From: Atherinomorus stipes
Taxonomy: Eukaryota > Chordata > Actinopteri > Atheriniformes > Atherinidae
Length of the DNA stretch: 64,000 nt
Direction: 5' to 3'
NCBI GenBank assembly: GCA_023101725.1
Contig: JALJCO010009027.1
Span: 1-64,000, forward strand
Part shown: positions 43,481 through 56,501 of the stretch, piece by piece
How the letters are laid out: each line of letters opens with the position of its first letter
Numbering within the stretch: position 1 is the first letter of the stretch
Translations under genes and position numbers: made by a program
The notes under the pieces: generated by a model
Database searches by the model: none
What the model was told of the DNA's origin: nothing
What the model saw: only the letters and a program-made list of their open reading frames with translations

Positions 43481-44815
43481 TAACATTGTGATATAATTCT
43501 GCTGGATTTTCATCACAGATATAATCATCATCCCGTCTTGAGCCAAAGCTTTCAACAGAGCTCACACATTATTCATGCTCCTAAAACCTTCCCCAAAAAT
43601 AACCTGATTATTTACTGTTGCGTTTCCAGCCGAGAAGAACTGCCAGCCTGGCTGTGCCTTAACCTCCGCAGCCCACACAGATTCACTTCAGGGAAAGCAT
43701 ATGGTGCACAACCAAGCTTTCTTCAAACCCACTGAACTTCATTTTGAATTCTAGTCAACACCCTGAAGTTTCAGGCTGAATTACGTTGAAATGTGTGTGC
43801 AATGATCCTCAAGGCGATGGGAGTTTACCATCTCAGCATTCATGTGTTCTGTATGTTTGTCTCCTGGGTTTTAATGTTTCTCACACCTGCTGGTGATATT
43901 CTGCACACACAAAATCTGTTTTTCTAACTTGCAAGGGGTGGAAATTGAAGAGTATTTTCACACCAGAGGCAAAGAAGAAAAAGAAGAAAAAAAAAAAAAA
44001 CCTGTTAAGCACGTCCAGATGCGGAAAAGACTGTTTGCAAGTGACTTCTGGGCTACTTCAGGTCAAGGCCAGATTTGTCCTCTGATCTGTGAGAATACCA
44101 CTTTGGTTCCACCACTTCTTGAACTGTCAGCACTTTCTGAAGCTGCTGAGGGCCATAAATGATGACAGCAGAGTGATCTAGCTTACAGCTGGCAGGGGAA
44201 TGATGGGATGGAGAGAAAGAAGAAAAATGCCCCAAGGAAGTTTTAACAATCATGCTCCCAAGAGGATGAACCCTACTTACTTTGATATCCTGATTTATCT
44301 TCTAGTAACTCCAGTAGCGCTGAATGTTCAGTAAAAAGAGGCCATACTTTACAGAATTATCATTTGTTTGGGAAGTAGAACACAAGTTTATGTTTTTTTT
44401 TTTTTTAAATTATAAAAACATATAATTTACTCCAGACTGCACAATGTTAAAACATCTCTTGTGCTTTACTTACCTGACCTGTTTCATTTGTAGCTCCTGT
44501 CCTTTTAAGGCCAAATCCTATAGTTTCACCAAACAGCCAAGCCAGATATTATGAAAGTCCATTACATGTTGTTAAAGATCCAATATCTAATAAACATGGG
44601 AATAAATACTGTACTTCTGCACAGATGATAGAGCATTGCATGGATGATTTCCCCCTCTTCTCTCATCTGCCTCGTATTTCCAGCTGTTTTGGTGTTCTAG
44701 ATGTCATTGCAAGCCAATCAATTAATGCAAACGTCTGAAAATTCAAGGTTTTTTGGAAGTTGTGTCTATAGTTCCAAAACAAACTGCGGCAAAAGCCGAA
44801 GTAGTGTCTTTAGTT
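43481..44815. other. non-coding DNA
   Basis: No supported gene. The small ORFs near 43.9-44.25 kb have no domain or splice support. A T-run lies at 44393-44406. Confidence 0.4.
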
Positions 44816-46032
44816 AGGGCTGCACGGTGGCGTGGTGGTTTGCACCACAGCCTCACAGTAAGAAGGTTGTTAGTTTAAGTCCCAGCTAGGAGGGGGTTTG
44901 AACAATTCCAACAGCGGCCTTCCTGTGTGGAGTTTGCATGTTCTCCCTGTGTATGCGTGGGTTCTCTCCAGGTACTCCGGCTTCCTTCCATCGTCGAAAG
45001 ACATGCATGTTAAGCTAGGTGCACACTACAGGATTCCTGAGACCTTCATAGATGGAGAGACCACACACTTGATGATTACAAAAGACAAATCACACAAGAT
45101 TTGCCTCTTCTGATCATATAGTGTGGGGTGTACACGACGGAGAACACCCCACACAAACAGCAGAGAATCAGTTCCTTCACTGTCAACATCCCAAATCTCG
45201 CGATATCAAACGAGACTTCAGTGACGAGACTTTAGCATAAACAAACATAGCGGACTTTTCAGCCTCTTACATTGTGGAAAAAAAACACGCATAAATAGAA
45301 AAAATCATTGTGGAAAAAGAGAGTAATATGAATGTGGGCTGTATGACCGCGAGTTGGAGATGAATAAAAATGGCCACAAACATTAGATAGCTTGGAGAGC
45401 TAGGCTGTAAGCTAATGGCTATGTGCTCTTTGTTTGTGTTTACTTCCTTTTCCGTCAGTCAGCTGTTAGTCAGCTGTTAGCTCTTGCGTTTTGATTGGCT
45501 GTCGTTCCGGGAGCCTCCACGTGATTTCCCAATAAGAGCAGCGTTTATGATTTTGCACAGCTGTGAACACTGTGCGTGTTCGGGTCCTCTCGGAACACCA
45601 CACACACCAGGATTTCTAGTCGCAAATATTAAACATGTTCATTACGATCTCTCCTTCCAAGGCCTTCCGAACGGATCGGATCGAACAAAATCACTTGTAA
45701 CTCACATCACACCATGAGAAGATCAGATGCGATGTTTTTTGCAAACATCCGACAATCGAACCTTTGCTAGCTTTGATCGTAAGGGGAAGATCTGGACATA
45801 AATCGGGCTGATTTTCCTGTAGTGTGTACCTGCCTTAAGGTTAATTGGTCACTCTAAATTGGCCCTAGGAGTAAATGTAAGTCTGAATGGTTGTCTGTCT
45901 CTCTGTGTTGACCCTGTGACAGACTGGCGACCTGTCCAGGTGTACCCCGCCTCTCGCCTGATAATAGCTGATAGGCTCCAGCAAACCCCCGTGACCCTAA
46001 ATTAGATAAGCGGTAAAGAAAATGAATGAATG
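44816..46032 (+). mobile_element. teleost SINE-like repeat with tRNA-like head, interrupted
   Basis: Head: GGGCTGCACGGTGGCGTGG followed by a tRNA B-box-like GTTAGTTTAAGTCCC. Middle: GGAGTTTGCATGTTCTCCC. Tail after the interruption: GACTGGCGACCTGTCCAGG, GATAGGCTCCAGC and AAATGAATGAATG. This layout is a very common interspersed repeat in teleosts. It is split by the TTAA element at 45014-45834. Confidence 0.75.
45014..45834. mobile_element. TTAA-targeted DNA transposon inserted in the SINE-like repeat
   Basis: TTAA at 45010-45013 and 45835-45838. The ends GCTAGGTGCACACTACAGGA and, inverted, GGCAGGTACACACTACAGGA match at 17 of 20 bases. Removing it rejoins the host repeat as CATGTTAAGGTTAATTGG. 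TTAA points to piggyBac- or Kolobok-type mobilisation. No transposase. Confidence 0.8.
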
Positions 46033-46139
46033 TCAAGTTATTTTTTTTAAGGTTATATTGTCTCTTACGTAATTAAACAGTTTGGAAATACAGTCTGATT
46101 CACTCACTTGATGGTTAAAGGGAACTGTTAGCTTACCTC

Positions 46140-46480
46140 CCTTGAGTTTGAAACAATATTTTTCATCCGCCTCGACTTCAGTGCAGCTTTTGGCACACCC
46201 CACACCATCCTCACTGACAGATTAGCTACTATTGGATTAGACTGGTTAAAATGTTCTCTCTTTGGCTGTACTTGTCTGTTCAACTCAAATCATTCTGGTG
46301 TACCCCAAGGTTCTGTAATCGGCCCACTCTTGTTATTTATATACAGTATCTCCTTCCTCCAATATTTTCCATAAATACAATATAACATCCAGTTTCATTA
46401 CCACATGAATTGCACCCAGTTCTACCTTCCCAATTCTCCAGAATCCCACCTTCAGTCGTATTACTACGGTCTTGCAGCAA
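46140..46480 (+). pseudogene. L2-like LINE reverse-transcriptase fragment
   Basis: Frame with LDFSAAFGTPHTILTDRL and then GVPQGSVIGPLL, the reverse-transcriptase palm motifs of L2-type LINEs (normally LSAAFDT and GVPQGSVLGPLLF). The active-site YADD follows only as a degenerate trace. Clearly dead. Confidence 0.7.
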
Positions 46481-49400
46481 CTCTGACCTCTAATTAAATT
46501 CCAGCTTCTTGGCCCCCTTTGTTGCATGAAAATAAGACAGATTCCTCATTTCAAATCTTGCCTAAAAACTCACCTGACACCTTCTCAGACAGCCATATTC
46601 CCTTTCAGTCTGGTACTGGAATTTATCCAGTAGTTTTCTCCTTGTTTTATTTTGTATGTTTTTTTAAACCAAATTCTGCTCACATTCCTGAGCAGACCAT
46701 ATACTTTTTACGCCGTGTTCTGTTTTTGTTTTCCAGGTTTATCTCTGACTATATTTCCATTGGCTCATTCTCACAAGCAAAAAATTCAGCTGAAGATAAA
46801 AATATCTCCACGAGCCTCGCAAATGTTGTCTTTGCAGTATTATGATCAATAGACTTGCAGATTTGCCTCAGATCTTTGTCTCTGACCTCCAAAAATATGA
46901 ACACAACTATGCAAACTACACAAAAACTGCACAAGGAAAATAATAAACACGGAAAGTGTCATTGCCTCTTTAATATCTACCAGATGTATTAGCTCAGAGT
47001 TCTGAACTCTAGCCTCATAGATGGATTAATTATGACAGGGAAGGTCAAAAAGAATTTCTTGTAATTCTCTCTGAATCAAAGAAACTAAGGTTTTAGAACA
47101 AAGAAGTTGTGAGATATCTCTTTTTCTTTTCTGCCCTCCCAGATAGCAACAACCCACATGTCTGAGTCACTCGCCTACAAACCTTCCAGGATTTTTTTCT
47201 TTCCCCCCTGTCTCAGCCTGTTCCCTGACACACTGGGAAATGAAGCTGGAAATGATCTGAGGAAGAGCTGGATTCCTTCCTCTGTTTTAAAATCCCTCTG
47301 TGGGCCCTTTTGAACTCGCAAGCGTCCAAGACAGGCTTATCCAGCCACTTCAAAGTCACCGGGGACAGTGTGTTACATCAGGGCAGCGGTGACCATTCAC
47401 GTGCTCTCAACACGAGTGGAAACAGAGAGAAATGTCGTCTAATCTCACGCCTGCAGAGAGAAGCTTTCAAGTTAGGCCTGCCATTTCCCTTCATGGCTTA
47501 GAGGAAGGGGGAAAAAAAGAAATACTTGTGGGGTTTTCAGCAGGTAAGTGGCACCCTACCTTTCGTCGCCTTGAGGACCCTGAGGTCTTATAAATTCCTC
47601 AAGTTCACTTAATGTGTTTTTTTTATCACTTCAAGCCTCTGTGCAATTCAGTTTCCTCTTCTTTTAAGAAGTTCCATCTATTTTTTGTGGCATTATTTAG
47701 TGTAGGAGTGCACAAATCTGTCACAATTTCATTTCCAATTTTCCTTTTAAGTCAAATAGTAATGTAATGTAAAGTAAATTGGACTGATTTCATGTCTGCA
47801 CAATAAGAGAAGTTAGACAGAGTGGTGGGATCAATATTAGTCATTTCTATTAGGAAATTTACTGGTTTTATCTTTTAAATCACTCTTTCACAGAGAGAAA
47901 AAGGCACAACAGACATGTCTGACAACCTTTCAACTATAATCAGTTTTTGGCTCTGCAGGGAAAGAAAAGAAAGAAAAGTGGTGCTTCTTACAGCAGCGAA
48001 TGGGAACCAAACAACCTCAAAATTACTATCATTCCCTACCTCTCCTCCTGAAAAGCTCCTTTTGATATTGACTGAATCAAAGAGGCGTCTCTAAGTAATT
48101 AAGTGAATTATGGCTCGGCAGAATTGTAGACGCGGTTGAGAAAGACTACGGTGTATGGATTCCTCGCTAATTACAAAGGAGAGATGGGCAGAAATAGCTG
48201 TTCCTTTCATCCACAACCTTGGTGTAGTCCACATGAAGCAGCTGTAAGCCCGGACTTAACCCACTGATCGACCTGAGAGCCTCCAGACGGGGCCAAGAGT
48301 TTATTTCCATGCTTCGACTGCACTTGCTCCATCCATATTTATACCGCTGCTTGGGAAAGTGTAGTTTGGGTTTAGAGAGATGAGAAAAGGAAGATACAGA
48401 GCAGAATATGAGGGAATTAATGGGGGTACATGGGCCTGAGATTAAAGAAAACTGATAGTCACAAAGTGAGATGTAGGCTTCATTCTCTAAGAGGCAGAGC
48501 TATGCTGGAGTTAGCTTTAACACTGCTTGTTAAAAAGTTTAAGAAAGCCCACATATTCACACCTTTATGGCGTGAGATTAGTGCATTTTATGCTTCTCTT
48601 TCATCCTCATTTTTAGGGGGAATTGAGGGTTTTTCCTGTATTTTTGCTTGTCTCCTGCTCCTGCTTTCTCTTAGGTGTAACTTCCTGGTGTTAACAGATG
48701 GCTCGTTCAACTCAGCTATGACTGCTCTGATGATTCTTCTTTATTTTTGGAGCTCTGGTCTCAATTGTGGCTTTGGTGCTGTGGAAATATCTTATTTTGC
48801 CACCCTGTAGCACCACTCCCATCCCCTGCTGAAAGGATAAAGTTTCATTTTCATCAGGACAACCTTCACTGTCAGTTAAGCTCAGCTCTTTCTCTGAGAA
48901 TCTCACCTGTGGACTCATCTATCTTTCCCTGCAGCGTCCCCCATCCCCCATCCTGAGCAATCTTCTACACCAGCAACCTTGATGATTTAGCACACCTAAA
49001 TAAATTCTTTAATGGTTACTCATCTTAATTTCAGTCTCTTTTTTGGGGTCCTACTGTACCTCCAACCAGTGACGTCGCCAGCCGATTTTCCCGGGGCTTC
49101 AGCCCCGGATGTTTTGAGTCTAGCCCCGGGTATGAATTTACTGTTTAACCACCTTTTCCTGAATAACAGTCCGATGGAAATCCAAATGACCCAGCTTTCT
49201 ACCAGCACTTGAACGCACCATGAATGCGCAGGTCCAGCCTAGCTTCCCTTAGTGTGGTGTGTGAGCATGTGTGTGTGTGAAGTCCGAGGTCCGATTAGCG
49301 CCCCCCATCTGATGTCAGACGAAGCTAAAGTAAGTTTGTCAGCTCCGTGTGCACATGTGCAGAAGAGAGCAGCAGGAAAATTAAAGCACAGCAGATGATG

Positions 49401-50293
49401 AGAGCGGAGATGGACAGAAAATATTAGAGAAAGCAGCAGTTACATCCTCAGCTTTTCAGCAGGAAAGTAAAAAGTAAGATATCAGAGTGTTGACTCTTTT
49501 TTTTTTTCTGCTTAAAAACAATATGAAAAAGTCACCATGAAATCCCCCAACATAAAAATTGAGGCTAAAAGTTAGCAACAACTCCTTTCCCAGCTGCTGT
49601 TTCGATTTTGGCTTAAAGGGCAATTCCACTCAAATAATTGTCTACTGACAACATTCAACAAGGTCCTGTGTAAAAACTACAACACGTAGACTTTTCAAAC
49701 CTGGACTCAGATGTTCTTTAGGGACTGTAGGTTAATTAAAGCACTGTTTCTGATTTGTGAAACCTGTAAATGAATAAAGTAGGAGAAAATGAGAACAAAT
49801 GAGGAGAAGAAAACAAATGAGTCGGAGAAAAGGAGAACAAAAAAAAAAGAAAAAGAAAAGCAAATAATGAGATAAGAAGAGCAGGTGAAAAGAGAACGTG
49901 ATGATGAGGAGGGTCAGTGATGAGTCAAAGAGAAGACAAAAGGTGAATACTGTATAACCTGTCCTGCGTAAGTGCAACAAATGTGTTTTAGCAAAATAAT
50001 GGTCAACATTTCATTGTTGATTTTGTGGTTAGTTAATTTTTTTAAAATTAGAATGACAATTTATCCACCCCATTATGTCTATTATTGCATTCTAAAACAC
50101 ATTTTTGTAGCCAAAGACTAGAGAAAAGCTCGCCAATTTTTTTTTTCAAATTTACAACTAGTGCAACTAGGTTCTCCTTAAAGGCTGGAGACACCCCTGC
50201 CTCCAACCTCCTTTTTGGCTGTTTTAAGACTCATCACTCACAAGACTGGAGCTCAAAAATGCGAAACACTAAAATAATGTTTACTATTTTCTA
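46481..50293. other. long gene-free stretch
   Basis: No supported gene. 47.1-48.4 kb is free of recognised repeats and could be constrained regulatory DNA. The 126-codon ORF at 48430-48810 is hydrophobic but without family features or codon support. An A-rich purine tract lies at 49.79-49.88 kb. Confidence 0.4.
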
Positions 50294-50900
50294 ATGATGT
50301 CTGATATTATCGGCCTACCAATATTATTGGCCAATATTCGCATTAAAATGTGATATAGGAAAATATCTGTATCTTTTTGGGGGGAATATTTGTACTGTAC
50401 AAAACCTTGCAATATCACATTGTTCCGTAATGAAATCTTGCAACATTAGCACCGTTTCCATTAGCACCGTTCCAGCTTTTAGAAAAGTCCCTGTTATTGT
50501 GGAAGAACTTCATATCCCAGCATTCCTTTCAGAGTCATGTGACTACGGTGCAGCTGCTGCTGCTAAGACTGACTTGTTTAGAAGCTGCTTATAATATGTC
50601 TGGTTTTAAGTTGTTGGTTAAATTACCAAGTTATCAGAAACATTAAAATTAGCCGCATGTTGGCTAATACCTGCTAGTATCTGATATGGCAGCCAGATGT
50701 TCAAAATGAACTTGTCTGGCTGAGTTAAGGCTACTTTGGGATCTTTGCTCTCCAAGACAAATATTATTGAATTTCTCAAAATATGAATGATACAACCTCA
50801 CAGTTGTCTGCATAGATCGGCTGATACTGGATATTGGAATTTAGGTGTTGGACATTATCGGTATATTGGATATCGGTAAAAAAAAAAGCCAAACATCCCC
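50294..50900. mobile_element. hAT-like non-autonomous element, copy 2
   Basis: Left end GATGTCTGATATTATCGGCC and right end GGTATATTGGATATCGG followed by AACATCCCC. It shares the interior of copy 1 (13617-14407), including CCCAGCATTCCTTTCAGAG and GCAGCTGCTGCTGCTA. It is 190 bp shorter. Confidence 0.6.
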
Positions 50901-51136
50901 TTCTATTTACCACTTGAATATTCGAATTAATAGCCCCATCTTCTTGCAAGTATTCTTTTCAACAACAATCATGGGGCCATTTTTAATCCAAACCATGATA
51001 TTCTTTCAACTTAACTAAAAGGTTTTATAGTAACAGACCTAGCTGCTGAAGTCCAGCACTTCTGTTTACACAAAGAAATGGAGAATGTATTTCTGTACCT
51101 TCAAGTAAACAAGTCAGAAAAACCTATTATGGTCCT

Positions 51137-52130
51137 AAATGAAATGAAAATGAAAAATACTTCATTTATCCCAGAAGGGAAATTCAGTATTGTAAAAGCT
51201 CACTTTTTTTTTTTTTTTTTTTTTAAATAACCAAAAAAGTCAGTCTGTCTTGTTCTTTAGGGTGATGCTGCTGGCAGGAATGAATTTCTGTATCTCTCCG
51301 TCCAACAGCGAACTTGACGCAGCCTCCCCACTGAACACACTCTGTTGATTCTTCACCGTGTTGTAGAGAGGATGGGAAGAGTCCTCCATCATCTTCATCA
51401 GCTTGTGCAGCATTCTTTTTTGAACTATCAGCTCCAGCGGCTCCAGAGTTATCCCCAGCACAGAACCAGCTTTCTTGATCAGCTTGTTTAGTTTCTTCAA
51501 GTCTCTGATTCTGATGCTGCTGCCCCAGCAGATGGCTGCAAAGCTAATTGCACTTTCCACAACAGACTTGTAGAAGATCTGCAACATCTTGGTGCAGACG
51601 TTGAATGATCTCAGCTTCCTTAAGAAGTAGAGTCTGCTCTGACCTTTCTTGTAGATGCAGTCAGTGTTGCATTTCCAAACGAGTCTGTTGTCCAGCTGAA
51701 CTCCAAGGTATTTGTAGTTTTCCACCACCTCCACCTCCTCTTCCAGGATGTAGACAGGACTATGCTGCTTATTCTTGCTCCTCCTGAAGTCAACAATCAT
51801 CTCTTTAGTCTTGCTGGTATTTAAGATGAGCTGATTGTTACTGCACCATTTCACAAACTGATTGACAAGTTCCCTGTACTCGGCTTCTTGTCCATCACTG
51901 ACACACCCCACAACTGCAGAGTCATCAGAGTATTTCTGAAGATGACAGGACTCAGAGTTGTACTGGAAGTCTGAGGTGTACAGTGTAAAGAGGAATGGTG
52001 AGAGTACAGTCCCTTGTGGTGCTCCAGTGCTGCTGACCACCATCTCTGACACACAGCCTAAGGTTCTTATTGTGGACTTTTGAATCATCACTGTGTTATA
52101 TGGAGCAGTTTGATATGAATAAACATCCAA
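51137..52130 (-). mobile_element. 5'-truncated non-LTR retrotransposon (CR1/L2/Rex group)
   Basis: The minus-strand ORF 52130-51240 (296 residues) holds the second half of a reverse transcriptase: GAPQGTVLSPFLFTLYT, the catalytic block KYSDDSAVVG (Asp-Asp retained), SKTKEMIVDFRR, YKYLGVQLD and a C-terminal FIPASS-TL. Upstream RT motifs and the endonuclease are missing, as in a 5'-truncated insert. A 100-nt 3' UTR with GAATTTCCCTTCTGGGATAAA follows. The frame is intact over its length, suggesting a fairly young copy. Confidence 0.85.
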
Positions 52131-52151
52131 TGAGAATAAAAATGTTTCACG

Positions 52152-52305
52152 TAAGGGTGGTATTTAGCTCAACTGGTTGTGCAGCCGCTCCATGTACAGA
52201 GGCTCCAGGTCCTCAGTGCAGTCGGCCAAGGTTTGATCCTGGCCTTGGGCCCTTTTCTGCATGTCTTCCCCCACTCTCTCTGACCTCCCTTTTCTTTAAT
52301 CTGAA
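52152..52305 (+). mobile_element. tRNA-like SINE fragment
   Basis: An A-box-like TTTAGCTCAACTGG and a B-box-like GGTTTGATCCTGG, about 50 bp apart, precede GGCCCTTTTCTGCATGTCTTC and a CT-rich end. This resembles a tRNA-derived SINE of percomorph fish. It does not fold into an intact tRNA. Confidence 0.6.
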
Positions 52306-55300
52306 ATCCGGGAGCTGATCCGTCGTTTCTAAGTAATCTATAAGTTGCACAAGTGTTCAATCAGTAGACTGATTATTAGCTTAGCTAAAGAAAGTGATCT
52401 CTACTTCTGTCCCTGTCCGAGTCAGGCTCGGATCCGACCGGCCTGCACCTGCTTCAGGGTAGAAACAGCTTGACGACAATGGATTTAAGCAATAGACTGT
52501 TTGTTCGTATGATGAGACTGGTCAGATACGGAAGTTTTATAAATCCCATGTGGATCCAATCGTTTTATTTAACCTATGTTTTTAATATCCAATCGTGAGA
52601 TCATTTTTACGATCAGATGTGTGTGCATTTCCACGTTTGTTTGATAAATGATGCAAAATGGCATCAAGCCTGGACTGAGCAGTCACATCACTTGGCCGAG
52701 ACATATGGTTTGACTTACACTGAGCAGCTGGACATTACCTGTTACACATGAGCGGTCTATCGTAGCTCTGTCTTGTTGCGTTGCTGCGTTAGCTCTATTT
52801 TTGACGGAACCTGCTATTTACCACATAAAATTCAGTATTTCAGATCAGACCGGAAATCAGACAGGGGATTCAGTGTAAAACATCTGGTAACTTTCTAAAC
52901 AAAAGCCACCGTGCAGATTTTTAACTGCTGAACTATCTGAACATGACATCATCTCTTTGGACACAAGGTTTCCAGAAATAAGAAACAACGACATACAAAC
53001 TTGTGGAAAAAAATAACAGGTGATCTTGCAATCCTTCCTGTGATTCCATGATCTCGCGGGTCTAGCAACGCAGACTGCACTCGCAGGAGCTCAGCGTGCA
53101 GCATAAATGCATGCGCCATGGAGGTCAGAGCAAAGCCATGGCAAAGCTGGTACACAGCGCGCACGGACCCGGTGCAAAGCTGGGGGTCAGAAGTGACAAG
53201 AAATTGCATGTTATGCATCTATACACTGGTACTGTGATACTCCAAAAAAGTATCGATTCCAATATTTTGTCTGGCTGGTACTGAAGTATCGACTCCAGGG
53301 TATCGGTATGCCCACCCCCTAGTATAAATCAGGTTTTTGACCTTAAAGTGGAGGAACACAAAACACCCCTGACTTCCAGATGAAGAGAACTCAGATTAAC
53401 ATCACATAAACAATCATCAAACATTATCTCACATGTCAAAAATGGAACTGATATTTTCATTTTGCATCTGGACAAAGCCTCCATGTGCACAACTCTGCCA
53501 TTAAATACTGCTTTTTTCCCCCCAGATCAGGAGAAAGCTGCATGTAAATCACCTCGTCCCCAAAAGCATGGCGCCAATCACATATTACGGTCTCCATAGC
53601 AACCCCCTTTCCAAATCAAATGGTAGAGCAGCTAGCTGTGTAGCTGCTGCTGGGTGGTGTCTGTCAAACCACACAGTCATTACCTGCGTCCCTTTGTATT
53701 GCAGGCAATCACAGCCTATTCACAGTCTGCAGAAAGCAGGACGTCTTTTCTCCCCCTGAAAGTGATCGAGTACAGATTTTTGAAAGAAGCCCAGCAAGGC
53801 GCTTTTCATTGTGACAAGTCCAGACTACTTTCTCTCTCCTTGTCATTGATCAGACGCCACACCGACCGCCACCTCGATACAGAATCAGGCCCAGGCTGGT
53901 CAAGTGAGTTACAATCTGTCTCGCAATCATGTGCAGAACATGTGCCCTGTAATGATGACGGAGACAGCCTCATCACCCAAATCTTCACTTACAAAGAGGA
54001 AGGTTTAAATTGATTGTTAAAAAAGTTTCATCCTTCTGTAGCGTGTTAGTTGAAGGGTACAACAACAATTCCTCAAATTCCTAATCCTCTGTCTTCCCCT
54101 GAAGTATAAATCAGAGCAAAACTTCTAATAACTTGTGTACCGGGGTGATTGAACTGAGGTTTTTCAGAGTGAGACATTTTTCACTCTCTCATTTTTCCCT
54201 TGTTGAACTGCTCCTCTCTCTGACACTTCAACCTATTTTTCAGCTGCCAGCACAGCCTGAATCTCAGTCATGATGGGAACATCTTGTGGATGCTTAGACC
54301 CAAGCTGTTTCCTCCCCCGGTTCTGCATGCAAATCAAAGTTGGATCAATCTGGGATTGTCTGATGAACTAATTATGTAGTAATTGTTCTGGTCTAGACCA
54401 GCGTTCCTTTGTATGAGAGCGACTCTTTGTGTCTTCTCCTGGCTGATTTAGAATGATAATTAGGTTTTTTGATTGGCAGGAGGGTGATTTTTATCTCTCT
54501 TTCCCTCTTTCCCCCTCCCTTTCCACGCTACTTCCCATCTAACCCACCTTCTATTCATCCTCTATTCAATGCCACAGATGAATCCATTTTGCAAGCCAAA
54601 CTGTAAGCTAGAAACCTTCAAACAGGTTACTCAGGGTTAAGTGATGAGGCTGGACTGGTATGCATTTGCATTCAGAACATTTGCATAACTTAATTAAGTG
54701 TGTTTGGTCGATAGATTGTCATTAGCTCTCTCATCACTCCTGGGAAGAGAGCGACCACCACCCACAAATACAAGCAACAACCAGCGGATCTTTCCTTTCC
54801 CCCTGGTGTAGTCATCACCACCATGACCCACGATTCCCAGCTTGACCAGGGTCACAGAACAGCAACAAAACGTGCCTTTGTCCCTTTGAAGCCAGGTCAG
54901 CCAAAACAAACGTCTGACCCTCCTCAAAAGGTAATGATACCCCATAATGAGGTGGTGTTATTACAGTAAAGCCTCTCTCAACTTTCTGACTTGTTGACCT
55001 TTGATCTGTGAGGCTGCAACCAATTGGATGACCTCTCCGGCTTGTAATAGAGTCCAGGCTGTAAGCGTAGCATGACATGGGTAAATGGACCCACTGACTT
55101 GGGTGAAGGGGTCATTTGGAGCAAATCAGGGAAGTTAATATGCTCTAATTACCTTTTTTTTTTTTATTTGGTATGTGAAAATAAACATAATTCTATTTTT
55201 AGGGAAATTAATGGCAAAAATTTCCATTAATTTTTATTAGTGCTTCAAATGACTTTGAAGGAGGCGATGTATGGAGGGTGAAATTTTATATGGTGCCTAT

Positions 55301-56501
55301 GAGTAATTTTTCACAAGCATATAATTACTCAAAAAGTTTAGATTTCACGTTTGATGTCAGTATGTCCATACGTGTCCTGTTCCCGACTCACCTGGGCCGG
55401 ATCTCCGTTCCTAGTTTGTGTATTCCGTACTTGTGAACTTGTGAAAATGGACTTTTTGGTACACTTAGAGAGTTCACAAGTACGGACCCCGCGTACTTGA
55501 TGGATTGGGACAATGCAAATTTGTGACATCACCCCCTGTGGTGCGCAGCAGTGCAAAGCTGCCTGTCAACGTAAAAATAACATTGTATAATTCTACAGGT
55601 GTTGGTTATATTGTTCTATTATACATAAAACAATGAAAATAACTGCTGCAAAACAATTATACTGAGTTGATGTTTTGTGTTTTCAACATGTTAATTTTAT
55701 TTATTTTCAATAGGCACATTAATCCAACAGTAATTATGTGATCAAAAACAGCTGTGAGAGGAGAGCAGGAGAAAGGCCAGGCAGCGTTTTGACAATTAAA
55801 AGGCTTAAAATTAAAATATATATATTTTTCTCTGTCTTCTTCTTAATTAGAACATGTTGTGCATAAAAGGCCAAGAACAACAGTAAAGAATAGGAATGAT
55901 TGCTCAGGTTTGGCTGTTGGAGGTGGAGGTGGGAGGAGGAGGGGTACCAAATGCTGTGCGTGTGCAGGTGCATGCTGGGATTTATATCTGGCCAAGTACG
56001 TATGAGTCTCCTCTGCTCACAAAAATGGACGGAGGAAGTTCTCATCCAGGGGTTTCAGCAAACTTTGACGCTGGTGATGACGTTTCACAAGTCCACGAGT
56101 ATGCAAGTACGCCTAAGTACGCAGATTGAGACCTTGGATTTAATTTGTAATCTGCACCGCCTGCATCTAGTTTCCTCGTTAGCCCCCTTATACTCCCAGT
56201 TTTCAGTTGTTCCTTTGCCAGGTCATCGTCATTTCTCCCCCAGGCTGTTGTTTCCCTCCAGCCCGGTTGTTATTTCCCTAGAGCCCTGTCAGTCTTTCCT
56301 CAGCGTTCCTGTTTAATTTTGTAGAAATAAACCTTTTATTCCTGAGCTTGCCTACCTTCTGGTCAATTCTCCATTTGGGTCCTTCCTTTTTCCTTCACGG
56401 TGACTATACAATGCTTTTTATCTGTAATGAGACATATCGGTCCAAAAATGAAGACGTACAGTAAGCTAGCAAGCTTGTGTGCCTTGTAACTCCTTGCAAT
56501 A
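52306..56501. other. gene-free stretch with a hAT-like terminus near 53.3 kb
   Basis: About 53225-53320 reads GTATCGATTCC, AAGTATCGACTCC and GGGTATCGGTATGCCCACC, a hAT-type terminus without its partner. 53.5-54.7 kb is repeat-free. A repeat with GTACTTGTGAACTTGTG and related motifs lies at 55.4-56.1 kb, its ends unresolved. No supported gene. Confidence 0.4.

Noticed and set aside
44816..44890. tRNA-like A/B boxes at 44.8 kb and 52.15 kb as possible tRNA genes.
   Set aside because: No cloverleaf can be formed and both continue into known-style repeat bodies; they are SINE heads.
48430..48810. A 126-codon plus-strand ORF with a hydrophobic middle.
   Set aside because: No family motif, no promoter or splice context, AT-rich codon use like the surrounding non-coding DNA.
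53654..54013. A 119-codon ORF with an internal GTGAGT donor.
   Set aside because: No acceptor-compatible partner or recognisable family.
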